A stretch of 36,780 nucleotides of DNA, taken from Candidatus Multivorans thiocomprendens. GTDB lineage: Bacteria; Acidobacteriota; Thermoanaerobaculia; Multivoradales; Multivoraceae. The stretch covers positions 1-36,780 of the forward strand of contig JAPVWO010000038.1 in the NCBI GenBank assembly GCA_027493375.1. The letters run 5' to 3'. Each line of letters starts with the position of its first letter. The stretch's first letter is position 1. A program made the position numbers and the translations under genes. Under the pieces are notes generated by a model. The model was not told the origin of the DNA and did not search any database. It saw only the letters and a program-made list of their open reading frames with translations. Of this stretch, positions 28,765 to 35,991 are shown piece after piece.

Positions 28765-29757
28765 TTAGGCGCTCTGCATCGAAGTGCCCTTGGCAGCCGG
28801 TTGGCCGTTCCGGTCTCGAGGAAGCTCATAGCAGGGCGTGAAATCGCGAGCTGGCGTCCCGAAGAACACTCCACGAACAACCGGCATTGCTTTCCGGGCT
28901 TCGGAGTCGCCAAATCCCACCAACGTAGAGATCTCGTCGATGGAGTCAATCTTGAAGTCTCCCGGAAGCGTGGGGGCAACGCGAACGATGTTCCTGCGAT
29001 CAGAGACTAGGTGGATAGCCGTGCCCATCGAAGCCGAGGACTGGGCTGCCATGAACACCTCCGCGATGCGGGGACCCCAGTACGCAAGACCGAGTCCATG
29101 TTTACGCCCTTGGCGTATGTTCGGTAGTGCGGAGGTGCAACCAATGCTCAGCACACGGAGGGAGTCGGGACGCCAACCAAGCACTCCGACCGCCTCGACC
29201 ACGGCTACACCTGTCGGGTTGTTCGCCCAAACACCTCCATCAACGAGGGGGAGCCCGCTCGCCGACCGGTAGGCAGGGAAGTACGTCGGGGCAGCGGCGG
29301 TTGACAGCGCCACCTCGACCGCCGGCGCTCGATAGTCTCGCTCCAGCCGAGGATGATGAGCTGTCTTCCAGACGTGCACCTCACCACTAACCAGGTTGCA
29401 CGAGGGAATCACCAGTCGATTCCGGCTCTCGCCCAGGCGGCGCTCCCCGAAGACCACGCTCAGAGCACTCTCAAGGGAGTTCGAGTCGTACTTCGAAAGA
29501 CCGAAATGGCGGAGGCGCCGGAGTAGCCGGTTGCCCGCGAAGACGCTCGGGCCCTGCTTCTCGTAGAACTCGAGAATCTCCTTCGGCCGAACACCTAGGC
29601 CAAGCCCCAGGGCGATGATCCCTCCTGTGGACGTCCCCACGATTAGATCGAAGAACTCCCGTACCGGGCGACCTAGGGAGTCTTCCACCGCGGCGAGGAA
29701 CGAGGCAGAGAAGGCACCGCGGATTCCACCGCCATCGATTGTAAGGATGCGCCTCAT
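28765..29757 (-). CDS. capV: Patatin-like phospholipase, CBASS effector (CapV-like)
   Basis: A 330-aa patatin domain: MRRILTIDGGGIRG (oxyanion loop), LIVGTSTGGIIALG with nucleophile Ser43, and LPLVDGGVWANNP with the dyad Asp173. Nothing is appended, as in CapV-type effectors. Known: in CBASS such phospholipases are switched on by the cyclic nucleotide made by the neighbouring CD-NTase and degrade membrane phospholipids, killing the infected cell. The ATG at 29757 overlaps the stop of the E2-like gene (ATGA), so it is the last gene of the operon CD-NTase-E2-patatin. Which nucleotide activates it cannot be read here. Confidence 0.92.
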   Translation of the reverse strand: MRRILTIDGGGIRGAFSASFLAAVEDSLGRPVREFFDLIVGTSTGGIIALGLGLGVRPKEILEFYEKQGPSVFAGNRLLRRLRHFGLSKYDSNSLESALSVVFGERRLGESRNRLVIPSCNLVSGEVHVWKTAHHPRLERDYRAPAVEVALSTAAAPTYFPAYRSASGLPLVDGGVWANNPTGVAVVEAVGVLGWRPDSLRVLSIGCTSALPNIRQGRKHGLGLAYWGPRIAEVFMAAQSSASMGTAIHLVSDRRNIVRVAPTLPGDFKIDSIDEISTLVGFGDSEARKAMPVVRGVFFGTPARDFTPCYELPRDRNGQPAAKGTSMQSA

Positions 29758-30236
29758 GTACTGGTCACCGGCCTCGCGACCGGCACGCCGGTAGACCGTG
29801 GGGCTCCTGGCTTGGCAGGCTCCGGGTGGATGCCCCCGCCCAGCCATTCACCAGTCGCCTGCCAAAGTTCGTAGTAGTAGAGCCACTCACACGTCCAAGG
29901 CACTATCGTCTCGGCGATAGCCGACTCGGGGCCCCACTCACGGTGCCGGGGGTAGTAGAGGCAGAGACTCCCGTCGGAGTATCGGTGAGGCACAGTTTCG
30001 TCCCGGGAATTCCGTTCCAACTCGGGCTTGAGTACATGGACCTTGGGCGCCCTTCGCAGGCGGTAGTCGACTCGCACTTCGTACACCGAACATACTTCGC
30101 CGGGTTGAATCTCCCCGACCCACCGAGCACGCCCGTTCCGCCAAGATTCCAAGCGGATTCCCGGAAAGTGCTCACGCATCCGTGCGATCTGACAAGGCAT
30201 GCTCAGTACGGGAGGCGAGAGGTGTCTACGCGCCAT
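29754..30236 (-). CDS. E2-like conjugating protein of type II-short CBASS
   Basis: A 160-aa protein with a predicted E2/UBC-like fold. The central block PHRYSDGSLCLYYPRHREW contains His84 and Cys92. Small CBASS E2 proteins share this H-x-Y-x-D-G-x-L-C-L pattern, in which the Cys is the thioester-forming residue. Known: in type II-short CBASS an E2-like protein works without E1 or JAB partners and modifies or controls the CD-NTase. It overlaps the CD-NTase gene by 11 nt and the patatin gene by 4 nt. Position plus motif make the call good; catalytic activity is inferred. Confidence 0.82.
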   Translation of the reverse strand: MARRHLSPPVLSMPCQIARMREHFPGIRLESWRNGRARWVGEIQPGEVCSVYEVRVDYRLRRAPKVHVLKPELERNSRDETVPHRYSDGSLCLYYPRHREWGPESAIAETIVPWTCEWLYYYELWQATGEWLGGGIHPEPAKPGAPRSTGVPVARPVTST

Positions 30237-31407
30237 AGAAGGTGTGTCTGGCCACCGGCACTGTCCCCGGCAAGCCTGTAGTGGTCAGGACGCCCGCACC
30301 GGTCACCGCCGTGGCTCCTGCTGACCGCCGTTCTTCAAGAGCAAGGGCGTGACTTCGCAGCGCCTTCTGCACCGGTTCAGCCCCAAAGACGCGCTCGATT
30401 TCGCGAGTTGACCCAGGTATACTGACCGTCTCCGAGATCGCTCTGAGCTGATGACTCAACTCGCTCATCGATCGCACAAAGGCCTCGTACGCGTCAGGCT
30501 CGCCATCCCACCGCTCACTTAGATCTTCAAGGGGGTTCGCCGGATTGAGGACGATCAGCCGGCCGCATTGGGGGATGGAGGCGTTGACCTTGGCGACAAT
30601 CTCCCGAAGAGCCTCGAAAGGCCGCGCTTCACCCGAGTAGTGTTGGCCGGCCAAAGTCGTGAGAACTATGGAGATGGGGGCAAGATCCGGTGTCTGAAGA
30701 AAACGAACGTCCCGCCAACGCTTCAGCAGCTGAACCACCAGCTGCAGGGCGTTCTTGTCGCGGGTTTCCTCGGGGAGCGGCAACGGTTCGACGCTGGCGG
30801 CTAGACGCTTGTCTGCCGCGGCTACAGCAAGGAGTCCGCGGTTCTCGAACCAAGAAGCGTAGCCCTTTGGGTTGCTCTCCTTCCAGCTAGCTGCAGCACG
30901 GTCGGGAACGAGAACGTGCGTGCCCCCGAACCGCTCGTCAGGCCGCGCAGGCAGAATGTCGAGGTGGAACTGACCGGCGAACTTGAGCCTCACGCACCGG
31001 TTCTTGCGCTCCACCATCGGTGCGTACGTGCCATGCTCCCGGAGTCGACCCTCAACGGTATCTAGGACGTAAGCTGGGTCGACGCTACCGTTCAGATCGA
31101 GCCAAAGGACTAGGTCGAGGTCATACTCCTCTCTTCGCCAAGGTCGGACGGTCGTTCCGATTCGAAGCGAGCCCTGCGAGTAGATCTCCTGATGAACTCT
31201 GGCGAGGACGCTCCCGGGAGCCGAGAGCCACTTCGACACGGCCGAGTAGTGTGACTCCACTGCTCGGTACTGTGTCGGCGTCAACTGGAGGGCCACGCAG
31301 ATTCGGATCAGGATCTCGTCAATCCAACTGCCGACTTCAAGCAACGGCCTCGGGAATGGCGCGCTACCGGGTCGGTTCGGCTGTTTCTTGAAGGCTGCGT
31401 CGTTCAT
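30226..31407 (-). CDS. CD-NTase (cGAS/DncV-like cyclic nucleotide synthase)
   Basis: A 393-aa nucleotidyltransferase. The Pol-beta core is visible: SQGSLRIGTTVRP (GS at 79-80), EEYDLDLVLWLD (catalytic D96, D98) and QFHLDILPARPD (third acidic residue D150). A helical C-terminal domain follows. The tail is flexible and ends in HTFYGA, small residues of the sort conjugated by the E2/E1-E2 proteins of type II CBASS. The ATG at 31407 is chosen over the frame opening at 31464 because a GGGAGAGACGAG purine tract precedes it. It is first in the CBASS operon, with a divergent sigma-factor operon 131 bp away. The product nucleotide and clade cannot be assigned by eye. Confidence 0.9.
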   Translation of the reverse strand: MNDAAFKKQPNRPGSAPFPRPLLEVGSWIDEILIRICVALQLTPTQYRAVESHYSAVSKWLSAPGSVLARVHQEIYSQGSLRIGTTVRPWRREEYDLDLVLWLDLNGSVDPAYVLDTVEGRLREHGTYAPMVERKNRCVRLKFAGQFHLDILPARPDERFGGTHVLVPDRAAASWKESNPKGYASWFENRGLLAVAAADKRLAASVEPLPLPEETRDKNALQLVVQLLKRWRDVRFLQTPDLAPISIVLTTLAGQHYSGEARPFEALREIVAKVNASIPQCGRLIVLNPANPLEDLSERWDGEPDAYEAFVRSMSELSHQLRAISETVSIPGSTREIERVFGAEPVQKALRSHALALEERRSAGATAVTGAGVLTTTGLPGTVPVARHTFYGA

Positions 31408-31487
31408 CTCGTCTCGTCTCTCCCTGGGCCCTGCCCATAGTTCCTTAGCTGCTGGCCACTTCAACCGGCTCTACTAGGGATACTCGA

Positions 31488-31515
31488 AAGCGTGACAACC
31501 TAGCCCGTCACGCTT
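31488..31515. promoter_or_regulatory. Inverted repeat between the CBASS and sigma-factor operons
   Basis: The sequence is AAGCGTGAC, a 10-nt spacer, then GTCACGCTT, a perfect 9-bp inverted repeat. It lies 24-51 bp before the sigma-factor GTG and about 80-108 bp before the CD-NTase ATG. On the CBASS strand TTGTCA at its edge could be a -35 element, although the -10 is weak. It may be an operator for a dimeric regulator or a sigma-dependent promoter part; a hairpin in RNA is the alternative. Confidence 0.5.
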
Positions 31516-31538
31516 CGGAGTAATCTCATCGAGGACCC

Positions 31539-32192
31539 GTGAAAGAGACACTCACTACACTGTTCCACGACGAACCGGACGAGGATCTCCTGGTCTACAT
31601 CCGGCTAGAAGGGGACGAGGGCAGGGAAGCCTGGGCGGAGTTCTATCGGCGGCACGCCGACTTCATCTTCCGTGCTCTGCGAAGGAGCTGGGGATCCGTG
31701 CTAGACGAGGGCGAGATCGAAGACGCGATGCAAGAGACCTTCCTCCGAGCCCATCGCTACTCCAGCAGCTACCGGGCTGGAGGAGAAGACGACGACACGG
31801 ACTTAGGCCGCAGGAAGGTCAGAGCCTGGCTTGGTCGCATCGCCCAGAATGTCGTGCACGACCGAGTCGCTAGGCCTTGGAGCGAGCACGATCCCTTTGA
31901 GGAGCAAGACTTCGAGCCGCTCCAGCAGTCTAGCGAGATCAACGTCACGCCACTACTCACTGCACTAGCCCAAGCTCTCTCGGAGCTTTCTGAACGGGAG
32001 CAGGACGTCCTTCGAACGACAATGCTCTTCTGGAAGCCAGGCGAGGCTCACCAGAGGCTGCCGAACGATGAATCCAAAGCTCTTGCACGTCGGTGGAACA
32101 CGACGCCCACGACTATCCGCGCCGTCCGATCGCGCGCCATCCGGAAGCTCAAGGCGAGGGTCGAGCAACTACTCAGCGAGGAGGCTCCATGA
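31539..32192 (+). CDS. Sigma-70 family (ECF-like) RNA polymerase sigma factor
   Basis: A 217-aa two-domain sigma factor. Region 2 is AWAEFYRRHADFIFRALRR...EIEDAMQETFLRAHRY and region 4 is LSEREQDVLRTTMLF...ALARRWNTTPTTIRAVRSRAIRKLKARV (helix-turn-helix). The GTG start at 31539 follows a GAGGA Shine-Dalgarno. It overlaps the next gene by ATGA, and that gene in turn overlaps an ImmA/IrrE peptidase gene. It is divergent from CBASS. It may drive its own operon and/or CBASS; this is inference from position only. Confidence 0.88.
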   Translation: MKETLTTLFHDEPDEDLLVYIRLEGDEGREAWAEFYRRHADFIFRALRRSWGSVLDEGEIEDAMQETFLRAHRYSSSYRAGGEDDDTDLGRRKVRAWLGRIAQNVVHDRVARPWSEHDPFEEQDFEPLQQSSEINVTPLLTALAQALSELSEREQDVLRTTMLFWKPGEAHQRLPNDESKALARRWNTTPTTIRAVRSRAIRKLKARVEQLLSEEAP

Positions 32193-32560
32193 CTAGGCGG
32201 AAGCGAAACGAACGCAGGCTGTCAGAACAGGAAATCCTCGAGAGCCTCTCGGCGGCATTCAGACTACTTGGGCGTTCGATGCCAATCACGCCAGACGAAG
32301 TGGCGAGAATGGAAGCCGCCCTAGCACGGGACCAATCGCAGCTTCCCCGTCGGCTGGCGGATCCATTTGCGATTCTCGATTCGCCGCAAAGAAGGCGTCC
32401 AGCACGACGACCTGCGGCGTCGCCACCCGCTGACGTGCTCGCCGAGCTCAGGCAAGCCGCCCGATTCGGCCGAGAGGTTCCAGAGGACGTTCGAGCTCAA
32501 ATGGCCGAGGACCGCGACCGGGCGGAGCGAGCGTCCGACGGCCAAGGAGAAGACGACTGA
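32189..32560 (+). CDS. Small protein between sigma factor and ImmA/IrrE peptidase (possible anti-sigma)
   Basis: A 123-aa soluble, highly charged protein with no transmembrane segment. The N-terminal ~50 residues are helical (LSEQEILESLSAAFRLLGRS, then TPDEVARMEAALARD). The middle is Pro/Arg-rich and probably disordered, followed by a second helix (ADVLAELRQAARFG). I recognise no family. The ATGA overlap with the sigma gene and CTGA overlap with the peptidase gene show tight co-translation. A cytosolic anti-sigma or adaptor that the peptidase cleaves is the simplest hypothesis; there is no direct evidence. Confidence 0.75.
   Translation: MTRRKRNERRLSEQEILESLSAAFRLLGRSMPITPDEVARMEAALARDQSQLPRRLADPFAILDSPQRRRPARRPAASPPADVLAELRQAARFGREVPEDVRAQMAEDRDRAERASDGQGEDD
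32544..32549 (+). promoter_or_regulatory. Shine-Dalgarno supporting a CTG start
   Basis: AAGGAG lies 7 nt before CTG at 32557, inside the end of the small-protein gene. It supports CTG as start of the peptidase, since the frame upstream of the HExxH domain has no ATG or GTG at a sensible place. Confidence 0.5.
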
Positions 32561-33387
32561 AGAGCTTATCCGAAGCTCGGCGGAAGGAAATCGAGGATCT
32601 GGCCGAGGCCATCTCCCTGTCGACCTTTCCGAACTCTAGAGTAGAGCCTGAGACCCTTGCCGAGCAAGAATCCATCACGACGTCGTTCGGAAACTACGGA
32701 GGTGCTTTCGACGGATTGCTTGAGTGGAGACGCGGGCGGTTCCACATCTACTGCAACCTCGACAGGGTCCACTCACCAACGTCCGCACGAGCCAGATTCA
32801 CACTGAGCCACGAGCTCGGCCACTACTTTCTGGATGAGCACCGGTGTGGCCTTGAGAGCGGTGAGGTTTCCAGTCATCCCTCGTGGGTCGAGTTTGTGTC
32901 CGATCTTCTGGTCGAGCAGGAGGCAGACTCGTTCGCCGCGGCCCTTCTCCTGCCGGAGTCGCGCGCCCGTCGCGAGTTCGCTGACCACAGTGATGGGCTC
33001 GTCACGATCCTGGCGGTCGCGGACTCACTCGGCGCTTCTGTAACCGCGACTGCCCTCAGGTATGTCAAGTTGGACGTGAGCCCTTCAGCCGTCATTAAGT
33101 GGAGCGCCGACGGAGACTACTGTTGGCGCCACACTTCATCGAGCTGGCGCCAAAACCGCGTGATAGGTCCAGCACCCCGGCATGGTTCCGAGCTCCCGGC
33201 TGATTCGCCAACCGCACTGGTGCTTAGCGACTGCGCACCCGGAACCAAGCTGAGCGCCGGCAGCACGCTCAGCTTCTGGTTCGGCTCAGTAGCTTCTGGA
33301 TCTGCTAGAGATGAACTCATCGTGGAACACGCGATTCGGCTTGGTCGCCACGGGTCACTGACACTCCTCGTTGCTGCGGACGCGTAG
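32557..33387 (+). CDS. ImmA/IrrE-family metallo-endopeptidase
   Basis: A ~276-aa zinc peptidase with motif FTLSHELGHYFLDEH (H85-E86-L87-G88-H89) and downstream EQEADSFAAALLLP giving the third ligand region. This is the ImmA/IrrE pattern; members cleave phage-type or stress repressors (ImmR, DdrO, CapH). The N-terminal region KSLSEARRKEIEDLAEAISL is continuous with the domain. It begins at a CTG that overlaps the previous stop (CTGA) with AAGGAG upstream; TTG 32716 would cut off this conserved part. It is third in the operon with sigma factor and small protein, opposite CBASS. Confidence 0.87.
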   Translation: MKSLSEARRKEIEDLAEAISLSTFPNSRVEPETLAEQESITTSFGNYGGAFDGLLEWRRGRFHIYCNLDRVHSPTSARARFTLSHELGHYFLDEHRCGLESGEVSSHPSWVEFVSDLLVEQEADSFAAALLLPESRARREFADHSDGLVTILAVADSLGASVTATALRYVKLDVSPSAVIKWSADGDYCWRHTSSSWRQNRVIGPAPRHGSELPADSPTALVLSDCAPGTKLSAGSTLSFWFGSVASGSARDELIVEHAIRLGRHGSLTLLVAADA

Positions 33388-33709
33388 GGCCGCCTCTCCG
33401 ACAGTTCTCGAAGCTGACGTTGGCAGAGGTCCGGGAGAAGACGTCCAGTCGTCGCGGCCCGGACCAGACTTCCAGCAGACAGTCAACTCCTCATCGACCC
33501 GGTACGGGAGGGAACGCAGGGCCGGACCAAGAAGGCGCTCTCGCCCCCGTTCGACCCTCAAAACGCCCGAGGCTTCAACGCAGGTCATCGCTATCCCGGC
33601 AGTAGAAGAAGCCGATTGCAGGTCGCGGGGACTGGCTCGCTTACTCTCTACCCCAACCGAGACAGTTCCGATGGCGATAGCCTCGATCCTCAACCGTAGG
33701 AGAAATCCC
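33388..33709. other. Gene-free stretch of 322 bp at the right island edge
   Basis: I see no supported gene, RNA or repeat here. Open frames exist on both strands but none resembles a protein. A good Shine-Dalgarno (AGGAG at 33698-33702) for the TauD gene is the only signal. The stretch probably marks the island/chromosome boundary, without recognisable attachment sites. Confidence 0.5.
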
Positions 33710-34625
33710 ATGAGTCATCGAGTCGTACGCCTCTCCGGGTCCCTGGGTGCCGAAATCCACGATCTGCCGCTGGCGGACGCCGGCCCGGACGAGGCCGCAA
33801 CGATCCGCGGCCTGCTGCTGGACCATCAGGTCCTCTTCTTTCCCGACCAGCACCTGACGGTGGAGCAGCACGTCAGGTTCGGGCAACACTTCGGAGAACT
33901 CGAGGGGCACCCGCACCTGAACAACCCCTTCCTCGACCACCCCGAGGTCTTCGAGCTGGTGGCGACCCGCGGCGGGGTCGCGGACGAGTGGCACAGCGAC
34001 ATCAGCTTCCAGGAGAGCCCCTCGGTGATGGCGATCCTCAACATGGTCAAGTGCCCCGAGGTCGGCGGCGACACGATGTGGGCCAACATGTACAGGGCCT
34101 ACGAGGAACTCTCGCCGCCGCTGCAGGAGCTCTGCGAGGGTCTGACCGCGCTCCACGACGCGACGCCGCACGGCAAGCCGGAGAAGATGACGATCCACCC
34201 GGTCGTCCGCGTCCACCCGGAGACGGGCCGCAAGTCGCTGTTCGTCAACGAGCACTTCACGCGCCGGATCGTCGAGCTCAGCCACGAGGAGAGCGACCAC
34301 CTGCTCGGCTACCTGACGCGCTGGGCGACGAACACGCGCTTCACGGTTCGCTATCGCTGGCAGCAGGGCACGCTCGCCATGTGGGACAACCGCTGCACCC
34401 AGCACTTCGTCCTGAACGACTTCAACGAGGAACGGATCATCCAGCGGGTCACCGTGATGGGCGACCAAGGTCGAGGCGGCCGGCGAAGCCCGCTGGGAAC
34501 CCTACGTGCGAGCCCGCCACGCCGGCGCCACGAGCCGGTACGACAGGCAGTTGAACAAGTACCTGAAGCGCAAGGTCCAGTCGCTGGAGTCGAACGCGAA
34601 GAAGGAAGTCGTCCTGGAGATGTAG
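33710..34625 (+). CDS. TauD/TfdA-family Fe(II)/2-oxoglutarate dioxygenase, apparent frameshift near 3' end
   Basis: Residues MSHRVVRLSGSLGAEIHDL to RVTVMGD form a complete TauD-type domain. The metal triad is visible as EWHSDISF (HxD) and TQHFVLNDF (distal His), with a 2-oxoglutarate-binding Arg in this final block. Members hydroxylate small acids, e.g. taurine, to remove a side group; the substrate here is unknown. ATG 33710 has AGGAG 7 nt upstream; ATG 33671 is less likely. After MGD (about 34465) the written frame becomes Arg-rich and runs into the cytochrome gene. A +1 shift gives a sensible tail (KVEAAGEARWEPYVRARHAG..., ending KKEVVLEM) with TAG at 34625. I take this as a 1-nt insertion or sequence error. 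Confidence 0.82.
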
Positions 34626-34642
34626 GGGTGGTGGGAGACGGC

Positions 34643-35803
34643 ATGGTCGTCCGGAGTGTGGTCGCCGCTTCGCGGCGCGTGTTGCCCGCGGGTCAGAAGA
34701 CCCGCGGCTACGGCCGGCGGGGACGCCGGCGCACCCAGTGTGTAGCCGCCTTCCCACTGCTGTTCGCTCTTGCCGCGGGCCCGGGCTTCGCGCAGTCCGC
34801 GTCTGGCGGGCAGTGCGTGCCGGAGGGAGCGAACCCGCCGATGCCGAAGAGCGCCCGCGCCTACGCGGCGATGTGCGAGCCGCACTTGGGCGTGCCGCCG
34901 ACGGTCGACTGCGGGCAGGGAGCGCGCATTCGCATCCGACAGGAAGGCACGGAGATCTTCGAGGACCCGGGGCTCCACGCATGCGACGACGGCAGCCTCC
35001 AGATCGGCGACTGCATGCCGGGTTCGAGCCTCCAGCGCCACGAGGGCAGGAACGCCGACGGCACGGCCCGTCCCGAGGTCGTCTGGGTGAGCTTCTGCCG
35101 CCACGACGGCCGCGACGACGTCTTCAACGTCGACATCGGCGACTCGGTGCAGATGATCGGCTACAACCGTGAGACCGGCGCCACGTGCTTCTTCGAGTCC
35201 GGCGACAACAGCCCCTGGACCCACATCGGCGAGAACAACCGGCTGCTCGGCGTGCTGCCCGGCCCCGACGACCCCGAATTCGACGACGCGTACATGCCCG
35301 CCGGAGACATCCAGTGCGTCCGCTGCCACCAGGCGGACCCGTTCATCCACAACCCGTGGATCAAGTCCGCGCGGCTTCCCGAGAACCCGCGCCAGCCGGT
35401 CGTCCCGGTCCTGCCCGGACCGAACCCGCCCTACTACGTCGTGGGCGCGCCGACCTGGGACATGCGGACGATCCACATCGAAGGCAACGGCTGTCTCGGC
35501 TGCCACCGGATCGCGATGGAGACCCTGGAGGAGTTCACCGGCGACTTCTGGGACCCGAACGAGCACATGCCGCCGCACGATCCGGGCTCGCTGGCCGCGG
35601 ACCTCGAGGCGCTGGTGCAATGCTGGGCCGACGGCCCGGAGAACACGCCCGGCTGCGACTGGGTGATTCCACCGGCCGGCGAGTGCGCCGGGGGCGTCGT
35701 GGGTCCGGACTATCCCCACGCCGCGGAGAGGTTCAATCGCGGTCCGAACAGCGCGCCGCACAGCTCCGGCAAGCGCTGGATGAAGCAAGGCGCCGCCCAG
35801 TAG
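34643..35803 (+). CDS. Secreted diheme cytochrome-like protein
   Basis: A 386-aa frame with two c-type heme sites, CVRCH (Cys ~225) and CLGCH (Cys ~284), so heme would be attached in the periplasm. A secretion segment FPLLFALAAGPGFAQSASG lies at ~35-55, preceded by ~33 residues encoded by a REP repeat (34663-34743). Several further Cys pairs (CVPEGAN, MCEPHLG, CDDGSLQIGDC) suggest disulfides. I cannot name the family. The true start is uncertain: ATG 34643 includes the repeat, yet no ATG or GTG exists between the repeat and the signal peptide. Codirectional with TauD, 17 bp after its corrected stop. Confidence 0.8.
   Translation: MVVRSVVAASRRVLPAGQKTRGYGRRGRRRTQCVAAFPLLFALAAGPGFAQSASGGQCVPEGANPPMPKSARAYAAMCEPHLGVPPTVDCGQGARIRIRQEGTEIFEDPGLHACDDGSLQIGDCMPGSSLQRHEGRNADGTARPEVVWVSFCRHDGRDDVFNVDIGDSVQMIGYNRETGATCFFESGDNSPWTHIGENNRLLGVLPGPDDPEFDDAYMPAGDIQCVRCHQADPFIHNPWIKSARLPENPRQPVVPVLPGPNPPYYVVGAPTWDMRTIHIEGNGCLGCHRIAMETLEEFTGDFWDPNEHMPPHDPGSLAADLEALVQCWADGPENTPGCDWVIPPAGECAGGVVGPDYPHAAERFNRGPNSAPHSSGKRWMKQGAAQ
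34663..34743. repeat. REP-type repeat with two extra hairpins
   Basis: Three structures follow each other: CGCCGC-TTC-GCGGCG (34663-34677), a 9-bp stem around AGAA (34686-34707; CGCGGGTC/GACCCGCG core), and the REP arm 34711-34743, which is identical for about 33 bp to the right arm of the 35.8 kb element. It overlaps the 5' end of the cytochrome frame. Confidence 0.8.
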
Positions 35804-35810
35804 GGCGATC

Positions 35811-35985
35811 CACACTGGGTGCGCCGGCGTCCTCGCCGGCTTTCGGACGACGCCGCGGAGCGGTGGCGACCGAAGTCGACTCGCGAGGCCGGAGGCCTCT
35901 CCTTGAAGGAGCGAGGCTAGCGCCTCGCGCGAGTTGATGGCCGCCTGCGGCGGCGGCCGGCGGGGACGCCGGCGCACCCAGTGTG
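35811..35985. repeat. 175-bp element with 30-bp terminal inverted repeats (REPIN/MITE-like)
   Basis: The left arm 35811-35840 (CACACTGGGTGCGCC...) and right arm 35956-35985 (...GGCGCACCCAGTGTG) are inverted with 29 of 30 matches. The interior is itself palindromic (ACTCGCGAGGC against GCCTCGCGCGAGT, plus CTCCTTGAAGGAG). There is no coding capacity and no clear target duplication. It lies between the convergent cytochrome and CRTAC1 genes and may also end both transcripts. Confidence 0.88.
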
Positions 35986-35991
35986 TGGCGA

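Noticed and set aside
33371..35803. 810-codon frame as a TauD-cytochrome fusion protein
   Set aside because: The join is Arg-rich repeat-derived sequence, and a one-base shift gives TauD a normal tail and stop.
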